This document shows positions 25,499-32,910 of a stretch of DNA of 35,028 nucleotides, piece by piece. The notes under the pieces are model-generated. The model did not search any database. It saw nothing but the letters and a program-made list of their open reading frames with translations, and had not been told where the DNA came from. A program made the position numbers and the translations under genes. The stretch spans positions 1-35,028 of the forward strand of contig JAUWOU010000020.1 in NCBI GenBank assembly GCA_030612005.1. The letters are read 5' to 3'. Each line of letters opens with the position of its first letter. Positions within the stretch are counted from its first letter, which is position 1. The stretch is from Candidatus Thorarchaeota archaeon. Lineage in GTDB: Archaea; Asgardarchaeota; Thorarchaeia; Thorarchaeales; Thorarchaeaceae.

Positions 25499-26479
25499 AT
25501 GTCTACAAAAGAACTGCGGCAGAAAGCAAAGACCCTCGCCAAAGAGCATGAGTATCAACAGTATATGATAGAGAGATATCTTGCTTTATGGGGAGAAGAA
25601 GACACACTGCGGTTCCTAGAAGCCTGTGAACAGCCAATTAGAACCTCAATTAGAATGAATACATTGAGAATGGAATCAGAGAAAACTGTTGAAAGATTGC
25701 AGAAGAAAAGAATAGAACTAGAAAAGATCCCCTGGTTATCTAACGGATATTATGCAGACTTTGAAGGGCACTCCACTCCAGGTGCATTTCTAGAGCATAT
25801 GCTTGGTTTCTACTATGTGCAGGGCGTTCCATCAATGACTACCGTGGAGGTCTTGGATCCACAACCAGATGAAACAATATTGGACCTAGCCGCAGCTCCT
25901 GGAGGAAAAACAACTCATATTGCGCAACAGATGCATAATAGTGGCATAGTAGTTGCTGTTGAGATGGACCGAAGAAGGATATCAAGTCTTGAGAGCAATA
26001 TTCTACGATGTGGTGTGACCAATGCAATAGTTCTACGGGGTGATGCAAAAAAGGTCGAGAGGTTAAATCTAGAACCAGACAGGATTCTTCTTGATGCACC
26101 TTGTTCTGGCGAGGGACTAATTCCCCTCGATCCCACAAGAAAGACAAGCAAGAGCATGGCAGATGTCAGATTTTGTGCAACAAAAGAGGATGAGTTACTA
26201 GATGCCGCAGTGACTGTACTTGCTCCTGGAGGTACAATTGTATACGCCACATGTTCTATTGCACCTGAAGAGAACGAATATATCGTTGATGAAATCCTGA
26301 AACGACATCCCGACATGAAGATTGTACCAATTCCGCTTGATTTTGGAACACCAGGATATTCTGAACCTTTTGGTGTAAGTCTTGACGAGTCACTGAAACT
26401 GTCTAAGCGTTTCCTTCCACACTTACATGGCACAGAAGGTTTCTTCATCTGTAAGATGATAAAGGAGGGTAAAGCATGA
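25499..26479 (+). CDS. NOL1/NOP2/Sun-family RNA m5C methyltransferase
   Basis: 326 residues. SAM motif I is LDLAAAPGGKTTH (128-140). Motif IV is DAPCSGEG with C202 and motif VI YATCS with C252, the two cysteines needed for the m5C reaction cycle. An N-terminal helical region with IRTSIRMNTLR (about 47-57) is typical of Nop2/NSUN proteins, and no PUA domain is fused. The substrate is rRNA or tRNA cytosine; the family does not decide which. GGAG lies 4 nt before the ATG. It overlaps the next gene by 4 bp (ATGA), and that gene encodes a separate Nip7-like PUA protein, which may supply the missing RNA-binding domain. Confidence 0.93.
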   Translation: MSTKELRQKAKTLAKEHEYQQYMIERYLALWGEEDTLRFLEACEQPIRTSIRMNTLRMESEKTVERLQKKRIELEKIPWLSNGYYADFEGHSTPGAFLEHMLGFYYVQGVPSMTTVEVLDPQPDETILDLAAAPGGKTTHIAQQMHNSGIVVAVEMDRRRISSLESNILRCGVTNAIVLRGDAKKVERLNLEPDRILLDAPCSGEGLIPLDPTRKTSKSMADVRFCATKEDELLDAAVTVLAPGGTIVYATCSIAPEENEYIVDEILKRHPDMKIVPIPLDFGTPGYSEPFGVSLDESLKLSKRFLPHLHGTEGFFICKMIKEGKA

Positions 26480-27021
26480 AGCCTGAACTCTTAGACCCTA
26501 TTGAATGGGAAACCATAATTGAAGCAATCGATAAAGAGTTTGGAATTGGTGTGACAAAGAAACTTCTTGGCAAACTTACTCCAATGGCACTGGTTCACGG
26601 GAATTGGAGGAACATCTACCTCATTCCCACATCATGGATGGATATGCTCTTCGAAGAGGCTCCCAGTGGTTTTGATTACCATTTAGTTGGAAAACAGCTT
26701 GGAGTCATGACTCAAGACCGTTTTAGACTCAGTCTGCAGATTCTACCTGATTTAGTTAAACTGACAACAAAGGTATTGATTGTTTCAAAGCAAGGTGCCG
26801 AGTCCTTCACATATGGGAGAAGTATACTGAAACAGTCAGTGCTCTATATGGATTTCAATCTGAAGAGGGGACAGAGAGTTCTGGTAATGGACGAAGACCA
26901 CTTTTGCCTGGGAATTGCTGCTCTTTCTATGGATGCTAGTAGATTGGGTCGATTAGGTAAAGACAAGCTTGTGGGAAAGAACCTCGTTGACATTGGGTGG
27001 TTCATTAGACGTCTTGGTTAG
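26476..27021 (+). CDS. Nip7-like PUA-domain protein
   Basis: 181 residues. The C-terminal ~80 residues follow the Nip7/UPF0113 pattern: a QGAESFTYGRSILKQSV segment (compare F-x-Y-G-x-x-V-x-K-S), then RGQRVLVMDEDHFCLGIAAL and a terminal VDIGWFIRRLG (compare D-x-G-E-Y-x-R), which is the PUA RNA-binding domain. The N-terminal half is an alpha/beta domain with weaker similarity. In eukaryotes Nip7 and Nop2 both act in large-subunit ribosome biogenesis. Here the gene overlaps the Nop2-type methyltransferase gene by 4 bp, so a shared rRNA-modification complex is a reasonable inference. The 3' end overlaps the convergent PAC2 gene by 4 bp. Confidence 0.7.
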   Translation: MKPELLDPIEWETIIEAIDKEFGIGVTKKLLGKLTPMALVHGNWRNIYLIPTSWMDMLFEEAPSGFDYHLVGKQLGVMTQDRFRLSLQILPDLVKLTTKVLIVSKQGAESFTYGRSILKQSVLYMDFNLKRGQRVLVMDEDHFCLGIAALSMDASRLGRLGKDKLVGKNLVDIGWFIRRLG

Positions 27022-27758
27022 ACGAACATGTCACCAGGTCTGTCTGAAGACTCAATGGACTTGCGCATCTTTTCAAGGCGTTCTATCTCGCGAGACTCCT
27101 CAAGCAATTGCTCTACATTAGCCTCTACACCATAGACCTCATTGATCTTCTCTAACATGGTTGCTGCAGACCTTGGATCAGGTCTACCCCTTGTTGCGTA
27201 TGTGAGAAGGCCAATAGCAGCCTGTCCCTTCATCTCTAGTTCAGCAAGAAACAATGCAAGAGGTCCAGCAACAAAGAGACCTTCCTCAAGGAGTGGGACG
27301 CCCCAACGCTCCAACTTCGGTTTGTATGCCGAAGTGGGCACTGCGCGCATATCTTCATCATCTTCCTTGAAACTGGCATCCAACCCTCCAAGAAGCAGGG
27401 TCTCCTCAAACTCATTCTCTGCAATCCAGCTAGCTAGTTTGTCGATGAAACCCCATTGTTCCGACTGGTGTGGTTGGAATCTAGGAACAAGAAAAACCAT
27501 CTTCTTGGGCTCATAGGAGTAGATCTCGAAGGGAAGAACAAGCTGTTCGTTTTCCATAGAAACGAAGAGTGGTAACATGTCACTCTTGATGTATCCAACT
27601 CGTTCAGCATCAAGGGTTCGAGTTAGATGGGCGGTACTCAGAAAACCTACTTCACCAAGACCATGAAATCCACAGACGAACGTCGAACCGGGCTTAACCT
27701 TGAAACCTTTCTTCATAATAATTTGGAAGTTCGAGTCCGTAGTTGCTACAAAAGCCAT
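27018..27758 (-). CDS. PAC2-family proteasome-assembly-chaperone-like protein
   Basis: 246 residues. The PAC2 fold is supported by the early glycine-rich CGFHGLGEVGFLSTAHL block (29-45), VGYIKSDMLPLFV, the strand MVFLVPRFQP, the helix-strand pair ending in LLLGGLDASF, a GPLALFLAELEMKG segment and AIGLLTYATRGRPDPRSAATML near the C-terminal third. Archaeal relatives (PbaA/PbaB) assist 20S proteasome assembly or act as chaperones, while many paralogues have no assigned role. A charged helical C-terminal tail follows. No proteasome gene is in view, so the partner is open. It starts divergently from the helicase-like gene. Confidence 0.85.
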   Translation of the reverse strand: MAFVATTDSNFQIIMKKGFKVKPGSTFVCGFHGLGEVGFLSTAHLTRTLDAERVGYIKSDMLPLFVSMENEQLVLPFEIYSYEPKKMVFLVPRFQPHQSEQWGFIDKLASWIAENEFEETLLLGGLDASFKEDDEDMRAVPTSAYKPKLERWGVPLLEEGLFVAGPLALFLAELEMKGQAAIGLLTYATRGRPDPRSAATMLEKINEVYGVEANVEQLLEESREIERLEKMRKSIESSDRPGDMFV

Positions 27759-27996
27759 TTCTATTCAAGCCTCAACAACCAATCATCAAGTCTGCTGCTT
27801 TTGAGCCTTTGTATGTGTCAGCATAAGATAGACTGTTTTGTGGTTTCAGATAATTGAATTGGATTACGTTTTGACCCGTTGAGCATTTTTAGAACGGTAT
27901 TTCGTAATTTGCACAAAGTACGCGTAAAACTAATAGCACCAAATACTATATCCTCATAGTTAATTATGCGCATTTGAAGGACGGAGTGGAAATAAT
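27759..27996. promoter_or_regulatory. Divergent promoter region between PAC2 and helicase-like genes
   Basis: 238 bp without a gene. A/T-rich stretches (around 27938-27967, AATACTATATCC and TTAATTATG) could serve as TATA boxes. GGAG at 27984-27987 lies 9 nt before a TTG codon at 27997, which decides the unusual TTG start of the helicase-like gene. Confidence 0.35.
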
Positions 27997-30204
27997 TTGA
28001 GCACCCTCAGGGAACTAGCACTCCAGCAAGTTGCACCACGCTTATTGGAGGTATTAAGAAGACAAGGTCTTGCAAGCTTGACTGAGTTCCAGATAGAGGC
28101 AGTAGATAATGGAATAGTAAGAGGTGCAAGCCAGGTCCTCATTACGCATGATTACAATGAAGCCTATGTCATAGGTGAAATTGCACTACTAAATCGAGTA
28201 GCGTCCGATCACCGAGCTAAGGCATTAGTGCTCTGTCCAAATCCACACCAAGCAGAGAGAAGATTCAAGTCTCTGAGCCAAAAGTGTAGAAAGCTAGGAA
28301 TTGAAGCAACCGCAGTAATAAGAAGAAGAAAGGCAACAGACAAAAAAGCAATTGATGGGCGAGTTATCGTTGCCACATACCAGTCCTTTGACATTGCTTC
28401 AAGAATAAACCCTGAGATTCTAGATGGAGTTGTATGTGTTCTTATCGATCGTTTGGACCTTATTGGACAACCTGAGTTAGGAGTTCGATTAGAAACTGCA
28501 CTTGTGACCATTCTTGGAAGAAAAGATATTCAATACATCGCAATCTCTCCACCACTAGATAATCAGAAGGAACTGAGTGATTGGCTTGATGCAACACCTA
28601 TTGTGGACCAGAAAGAAGATGTCAAGCGCATCTTCAGTGTGAAGGCTTTTGATGACATCAATGACTCACTAGCAGACCTAACTGAATTTGTTCACTACAA
28701 ACACGGTCAGGTGATGATTCTCTGTGCAAACATATCTGCTGCCGAAGAGTTAGCAGGTCAATTGTCAGGTGTTTTTGATGGAGAACGCTCAGCCATCCTC
28801 GATTTGAGATTGAGTCCAGAACATCGAGATGATTTGAGACATCTATCGAGATTAGTACTGGAAAAATATCCACAATGTTTGATGACTGTTAACTTGGGTG
28901 AGATGGTAGCAAACGGCATAGCGTTCATCCATGAAGGAGTTTCAGCATCTCAGAGAAGAATTCTCTCAGATGCATGGGATGATGGACTTCTTCCGGTCAT
29001 TGTTATGCCAATACGTTTTGCAATAGCAAGTGGGATACGTGCAACTGTTGTATTCTTGATGGGCGTTTTTATGCAAATTTTTGGCAAAGACTTGGTTCAT
29101 GAAGAATCAGTCACTATGCTCTCTGAGTGGCAACTAAGTGAAGTACTTGGATCTGCAGGAAGACGAGGCGTTGATAATGAAGCCTTTGGAATTGTGGTTG
29201 TAGATAACAAGTCTGAACGCACAAGGATTCTTGACAAGTATTTTGACAAGGATCTCGAGGGTAACCTCATACCTCTGCTAGGAGAAGTCGACAGTGCAAT
29301 GGATGAAACTGAGAATATCCAAGATCTTGTTCTCATGCAGCTTTGTGGAAAACATGGTAGTGAGGAAGACCCATTCTCTGTGATTGAAAGATCATTCTGG
29401 GGAAGCAGTAGCAGAGTCACCGATGTAAGTAACATAGAATCAGAGACGCCAGATGATACCTTAGTAGATTCACTTCTTGCAATGCGTTCTACAAAAGCAA
29501 CGCAAAAGCGAGCTAACGATATACCTGATGATAGTGTAAAACTAGTGTCTGTGAGACCTGACAAGATTGAGGGTCTTGTTCATAGTGGAAGTAGAGAAAT
29601 ATGGCATTACGTTACTCTCCGATCGAAAGATGGTGTTTCATGTTCTTGTGAATCATGGAAGTATCAGGGAATCAGAAAACACAGACTCTGTAAACACTTG
29701 GTAAAATTCTCAACTTTTGCATTGAATCAAGATGAAACTAAAGCTTATGCCGGAGGAGTAATCGTTCAGGCTTTACGAGGCCTTGAGGTCTTTGGTGAAC
29801 TAGAGGCAGATGGACTCATTACAAGGCGTGGCACACAAATTAGTTGTACACCTCTTGGAGAAAATGTAACTGTTCTTGGAGTTCCTGTCAAAGATGCCAA
29901 GATAGTAATGAAAGCTATCAGCGACAAACAATCAGATTTGAAATCAATACTAAGAAGACTAGTCCATGCAAGAAAAGGTATATCGGACACCATGGTCAAA
30001 CAAGTACTTGATAAACTACCCGCTAAGGATATTGCCGATCTAGTCTGCGAAGATAATATACCAGGAATCATAGAGAACTGCTTGGAAGAATTGGAGTATA
30101 TCAATTCCATTTTGTACAGGCTCATGAACAAGAAGAATCCTCTACGAAAAGAGAGCAAGAAGTTAGAGAAGAGTTTGCATGCTCTACTTAGTGCCATGAG
30201 ATAA
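27997..30204 (+). CDS. Degenerate Ski2/Hel308-like helicase with SWIM zinc finger
   Basis: 735 residues. The order of a Ski2-type helicase is clear: LTEFQIEAV (28-36), ALVLCPNPHQAERRF, VIVATYQSFD (123-132), LIDRLDLIG (149-157), HEGVSASQRRILSDAW (312-327) and SAGRRGVD (386-393). Yet the Walker A position reads ITHDYNEAY with no GKT, and motif II has D-R-L-D in place of DExH. ATP hydrolysis is therefore probably lost. A SWIM zinc finger follows (C549, C551, C565, H567), then a Hel308-like winged-helix stretch with TPLG and a helical C-terminus. SWIM domains bind DNA or proteins. The start is TTG with GGAG upstream. It is most likely a structural nucleic-acid-binding factor. Downstream sucC is separated by 73 bp. 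Confidence 0.8.
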   Translation: MSTLRELALQQVAPRLLEVLRRQGLASLTEFQIEAVDNGIVRGASQVLITHDYNEAYVIGEIALLNRVASDHRAKALVLCPNPHQAERRFKSLSQKCRKLGIEATAVIRRRKATDKKAIDGRVIVATYQSFDIASRINPEILDGVVCVLIDRLDLIGQPELGVRLETALVTILGRKDIQYIAISPPLDNQKELSDWLDATPIVDQKEDVKRIFSVKAFDDINDSLADLTEFVHYKHGQVMILCANISAAEELAGQLSGVFDGERSAILDLRLSPEHRDDLRHLSRLVLEKYPQCLMTVNLGEMVANGIAFIHEGVSASQRRILSDAWDDGLLPVIVMPIRFAIASGIRATVVFLMGVFMQIFGKDLVHEESVTMLSEWQLSEVLGSAGRRGVDNEAFGIVVVDNKSERTRILDKYFDKDLEGNLIPLLGEVDSAMDETENIQDLVLMQLCGKHGSEEDPFSVIERSFWGSSSRVTDVSNIESETPDDTLVDSLLAMRSTKATQKRANDIPDDSVKLVSVRPDKIEGLVHSGSREIWHYVTLRSKDGVSCSCESWKYQGIRKHRLCKHLVKFSTFALNQDETKAYAGGVIVQALRGLEVFGELEADGLITRRGTQISCTPLGENVTVLGVPVKDAKIVMKAISDKQSDLKSILRRLVHARKGISDTMVKQVLDKLPAKDIADLVCEDNIPGIIENCLEELEYINSILYRLMNKKNPLRKESKKLEKSLHALLSAMR

Positions 30205-30277
30205 CATTTTTACGGAAGCAGGCTCGTGCCCGCTTAGACCTTGGACTAGTTATCAAGCCTTGGTGCGGTGAAAATCA

Positions 30278-31423
30278 ATGAAGCTGTTTGAACATGAAGC
30301 GAAGGAAATCTTCCGATCCTTCAATATGCCTACACCACCTGGTGGTGTTGCAAAGACCCCTGCAGAAGCAAAGAAACGTGCTGTAGAGGTGGGCAAGCCA
30401 GTTGTTGTTAAGGCGCTGGTTCTCTCTGGAAAAAGAGGAAAGGCAGGGGGAGTTAAATTTGCAGACACACCTGAAGAAGCGGAGAAATTCGCTGAAGAAA
30501 TTCTTGCAATGAGAATCAATGACTTACCAGTAGAAGCAGTTCTTATCGAAGAAAAACTCGACATTCAGCAAGAAATCTATGCTGGTATCACTATTGATAG
30601 AAATGAACGCAAGTATGTGGTGATTGGTAGTGCCGCTGGTGGTATGTCAATTGAGGAGTTAGCAGAACAGAGCCCAGAGAAAATTATCAAAATGCATGTA
30701 GATCCAAACCTCGGTTTCCAAGCATATGAAGCACGTGAGATGGCTATTGCAATGGGATTCAAGGGTAAGCAAATCAACCAGTTAGGCAGTTTCTTCCTTA
30801 AACTCTGGAATATTGTTGATGCGTTCGATGTAGAACTCACCGAAATTAACCCTCTAATTCTTGCCAAAGACGGACGATTTCTCGCTGCAGATGCACGATT
30901 GAATATTGATGATAACTCGCTGTACAGGCACAAGGACTTCATTGAGAAGATAAAACGAGAACCTGTAGAACAGAACGAGAGAGAACGTTTGGCAACAGAG
31001 AATGACATGGCATATGTCGAACTTGATGGCAATATCGCTTGTATCTGTAATGGTGCAGGTCTCACTATGGCTACTCTTGATGCAGTATCTGTGTACGGAG
31101 GTAAAGCCAGCACATTCCTTGATCTTGGTGGCGGAGCTGATGCAAAGAGAGTTGAGAGAGGTATTGAGATTGCAATGATGTATTCGAATGTGAAAGCTAT
31201 CCTTGTGAACATCATGGCTGGTATCACTCGATGTGATGATGTCGCAAGGGGTATCCTTTCCGCTCGAGATGATGGAGACATCAAAGTTCCTCTAGTCATC
31301 AGAATGGTTGGAACTAACGAAGAAGAAGGGCAAGAAATACTCAACAAAGCAGGAATTCCATTCCTCAAGACAATGGAAGATGCTGCTTCCAAAATAGTTG
31401 AGCTCGCAAAGGAGGTTGCATAG
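30278..31423 (+). CDS. sucC: Succinyl-CoA synthetase beta subunit
   Basis: 381 residues, the normal length. ATP-grasp domain from the N-terminus: LFEHEAKEIF, VVVKALVLSGKRGKAGGVKF and FDVELTEINPLI with the metal-binding acidic residues. The C-terminal ligase domain has DLGGGADAKRVERGIEIAM and NIMAGITRCDDVARGI. It couples succinyl-CoA to succinate with nucleotide triphosphate formation, or the reverse. GGTG at 30266-30269 serves as ribosome binding site. Its stop is directly followed by the ATG of the alpha subunit gene. Confidence 0.97.
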   Translation: MKLFEHEAKEIFRSFNMPTPPGGVAKTPAEAKKRAVEVGKPVVVKALVLSGKRGKAGGVKFADTPEEAEKFAEEILAMRINDLPVEAVLIEEKLDIQQEIYAGITIDRNERKYVVIGSAAGGMSIEELAEQSPEKIIKMHVDPNLGFQAYEAREMAIAMGFKGKQINQLGSFFLKLWNIVDAFDVELTEINPLILAKDGRFLAADARLNIDDNSLYRHKDFIEKIKREPVEQNERERLATENDMAYVELDGNIACICNGAGLTMATLDAVSVYGGKASTFLDLGGGADAKRVERGIEIAMMYSNVKAILVNIMAGITRCDDVARGILSARDDGDIKVPLVIRMVGTNEEEGQEILNKAGIPFLKTMEDAASKIVELAKEVA

Positions 31424-32293
31424 ATGGCAATTTTGGTTAACAAAGACACCAGGGTAATTGTACAGGGTATTACTGGTGGTCAGGGAACGTTCCATTCTGG
31501 TGCTATGCTTGAATATGGAACAAAGATAGTAGCTGGCGTCACTCCTGGAAAGGCTGGAGAAAGCATTCATGGAATTCCTGTTTTTGACAGTGTCAGAGAA
31601 GCTAAAGACGCACATGATGCTACTGCATCAATCATCTTTGTACCCGCACCCTTTGCAGGTGATGCAGCGATGGAAGCGATTGCAGCAGATCTGAATCCAG
31701 TTGTCGTGATTACAGAACATGTTCCTGTGAAAGACGAGATTCGTATGATTCACGAGGCAAAACGAAAGGGAATCACCGTTATTGGCCCTAACACTCCAGG
31801 AGTTATTACACCTGGTGCTAAACAGAAAGTTGCTATCATGCCGGGACATGTCTTTTCTGCAGGCGAGGTCGGACTAATGTCACGTAGTGGAACACTCACT
31901 TACGAGATTGCTGCAGGAATGACTAATGCAGGCATTGGTATATCCACAGCCCTCGGGCTTGGTGGAGACCCTTGTGTTGGACTCACAACAATTGAAGCTG
32001 TCAAGTTGTTCGAGCAGGACAAGGATACTAAAGCTCTAGTTGTTGTTGGTGAGATTGGTGGAGATGCTGAAGAACGTGCAGCAGCCTATATCAAAAAGAA
32101 CTACGACCTCCCTGTGGTTGGATTCATCGCTGGGAGAACTGCACCTCCAGGTAAGAGGATGGGGCATGCTGGAGCAATCATCAGTGGTAGTTCAGGAACT
32201 GCGGCAGCTAAGATCAAAGCAATGAACGATGCAGGTATTGCAGTAGCTGAAAAGCCAAGTGACGTCGCACGACTCCTCAAAGAGATTATGTAG
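31424..32293 (+). CDS. sucD: Succinyl-CoA synthetase alpha subunit
   Basis: 289 residues. CoA-binding N-terminus with VIVQGITGGQGTFHS (11-25), then GPNTPGVITPG, MSRSGTLTYE, GGDPCVG and the phosphorylated histidine H248 in GKRMGHAGAI. It pairs with the beta subunit encoded directly upstream. AGGAGG lies in the end of sucC. This is the last core gene before the right accessory block. Confidence 0.97.
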   Translation: MAILVNKDTRVIVQGITGGQGTFHSGAMLEYGTKIVAGVTPGKAGESIHGIPVFDSVREAKDAHDATASIIFVPAPFAGDAAMEAIAADLNPVVVITEHVPVKDEIRMIHEAKRKGITVIGPNTPGVITPGAKQKVAIMPGHVFSAGEVGLMSRSGTLTYEIAAGMTNAGIGISTALGLGGDPCVGLTTIEAVKLFEQDKDTKALVVVGEIGGDAEERAAAYIKKNYDLPVVGFIAGRTAPPGKRMGHAGAIISGSSGTAAAKIKAMNDAGIAVAEKPSDVARLLKEIM

Positions 32294-32308
32294 AATTCAG
32301 TTGGGTTT

Positions 32309-32331
32309 GGGTCTGTCAGCTTGATGGACCC
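32309..32331 (+). terminator. Hairpin after sucD, possible 3'-end element
   Basis: GGGTCTGTCA and TGATGGACCC can pair as a 10-bp RNA stem (eight Watson-Crick, two G-U) around a 3-nt loop, 15 nt after the sucD stop. No T-run follows, so it may be an RNA-stabilising 3' hairpin and not a classical terminator. Confidence 0.4.
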
Positions 32332-32381
32332 ACTCAATAGAACATTGGGGAGTGTGCACTAAGAGCATCCGTCGCTGGGAT

Positions 32382-32729
32382 TCACGAGGTTTCATCCAGT
32401 GTATCAAAACTTCGTGTTCTCTTGGTTTCAACATTACCATAGGGCACAGACGTATTGAGAACTATCTTGTGATGACTGCGGTGGATATTTCGCTCAGTCT
32501 TCTGAAAGTGAGATGCAGCTGATCTTCCTTCTCTCTTTGAGTTCTGGTAATTCTTTTGCCCCTCTCTCAGAATCTCGCTGATACTTTTGCATCCCCGTCC
32601 CCCCTCATACAGATGTTTTGTGGTCTTGGTGGTCCTAGTCTTCGCTAGATACGCTGTAGTAGACAGCCCAAGTTGTAATAATCTGGTGAGAACCTTCCCA
32701 GGGTGGAGAGGGAATCTTGTGGTCTTCAT
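32382..32729 (-). pseudogene. Gene fragment homologous to the N-terminus of the 1422-residue accessory protein
   Basis: A 115-codon open frame. Its residues from about 79 align with residues 81-105 of the giant protein: ER-x4-HHK-IVLNT-x4-YGN-x3-KR against ER-x4-HHE-MVFNT-x4-YGN-x3-KR. An HPGKVLTRLLQ stretch near the start parallels HPERALRYAKQ. Similarity ends within about 10 residues of the shared KR, and the frame stops at 32382, just before core sequence. It is therefore most likely the 5' remnant of a second copy, truncated at the block boundary. A short functional domain protein is the alternative. It is divergent from the right-hand TnpB-like gene, unlike the left block where all genes are co-directional. 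Confidence 0.7.
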
Positions 32730-32740
32730 GGTAGCTTTTT

Positions 32741-32751
32741 ACCAAATTGGT
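32741..32751. promoter_or_regulatory. Palindrome ACCAAATTGGT upstream of the gene fragment
   Basis: Perfect 5-bp arms around one base, immediately upstream of the minus-strand ATG at 32729, and partly overlapped by a second inverted repeat TGGTA(N6)TACCA (32729-32744). The set could be an operator in the divergent promoter region. It does not match the TGTAG motif of the left block. Confidence 0.3.
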
Positions 32752-32859
32752 CGTTCTTTATATGCAATATGTAGAGTAATTTCCATTTTGTATTTTAGAA
32801 CTAGAGGCCAGATTCGTAGAAAATAGGAGATTAAATAGTATTGACAACTACTAATCTTG

Positions 32860-32883
32860 TTAAATATGGTATGTGCTTAAATA
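32860..32883 (+). promoter_or_regulatory. Candidate TATA boxes of the right TnpB-like gene
   Basis: TTAAATAT (32860-32867) and CTTAAATA (32876-32883) lie 51 and 35 nt before the ATG at 32911. GGAG at 32905-32908 is the ribosome binding site, which favours the first box because it leaves room for a short leader. An inverted repeat AGATTA(N18)TAATCT (32828-32857) lies just upstream. Confidence 0.35.
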
Positions 32884-32910
32884 GCATCTCAAAGACTGGA
32901 TTTTGGAGAA

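Noticed and set aside
25915-26448. 177-codon minus-strand open frame
   Set aside because: It lies fully antisense to the m5C methyltransferase, whose motifs I, IV and VI fall in the overlapped part.
30205-30277. GC-rich short spacer before sucC considered as a tRNA or small RNA
   Set aside because: At 73 bp with no acceptor-stem pairing or T-loop sequence, it does not form a cloverleaf by eye.
30577-31449. 290-codon minus-strand open frame
   Set aside because: It is the antisense shadow of sucC, a common artefact for this gene family, with low-complexity Ser-rich sequence.
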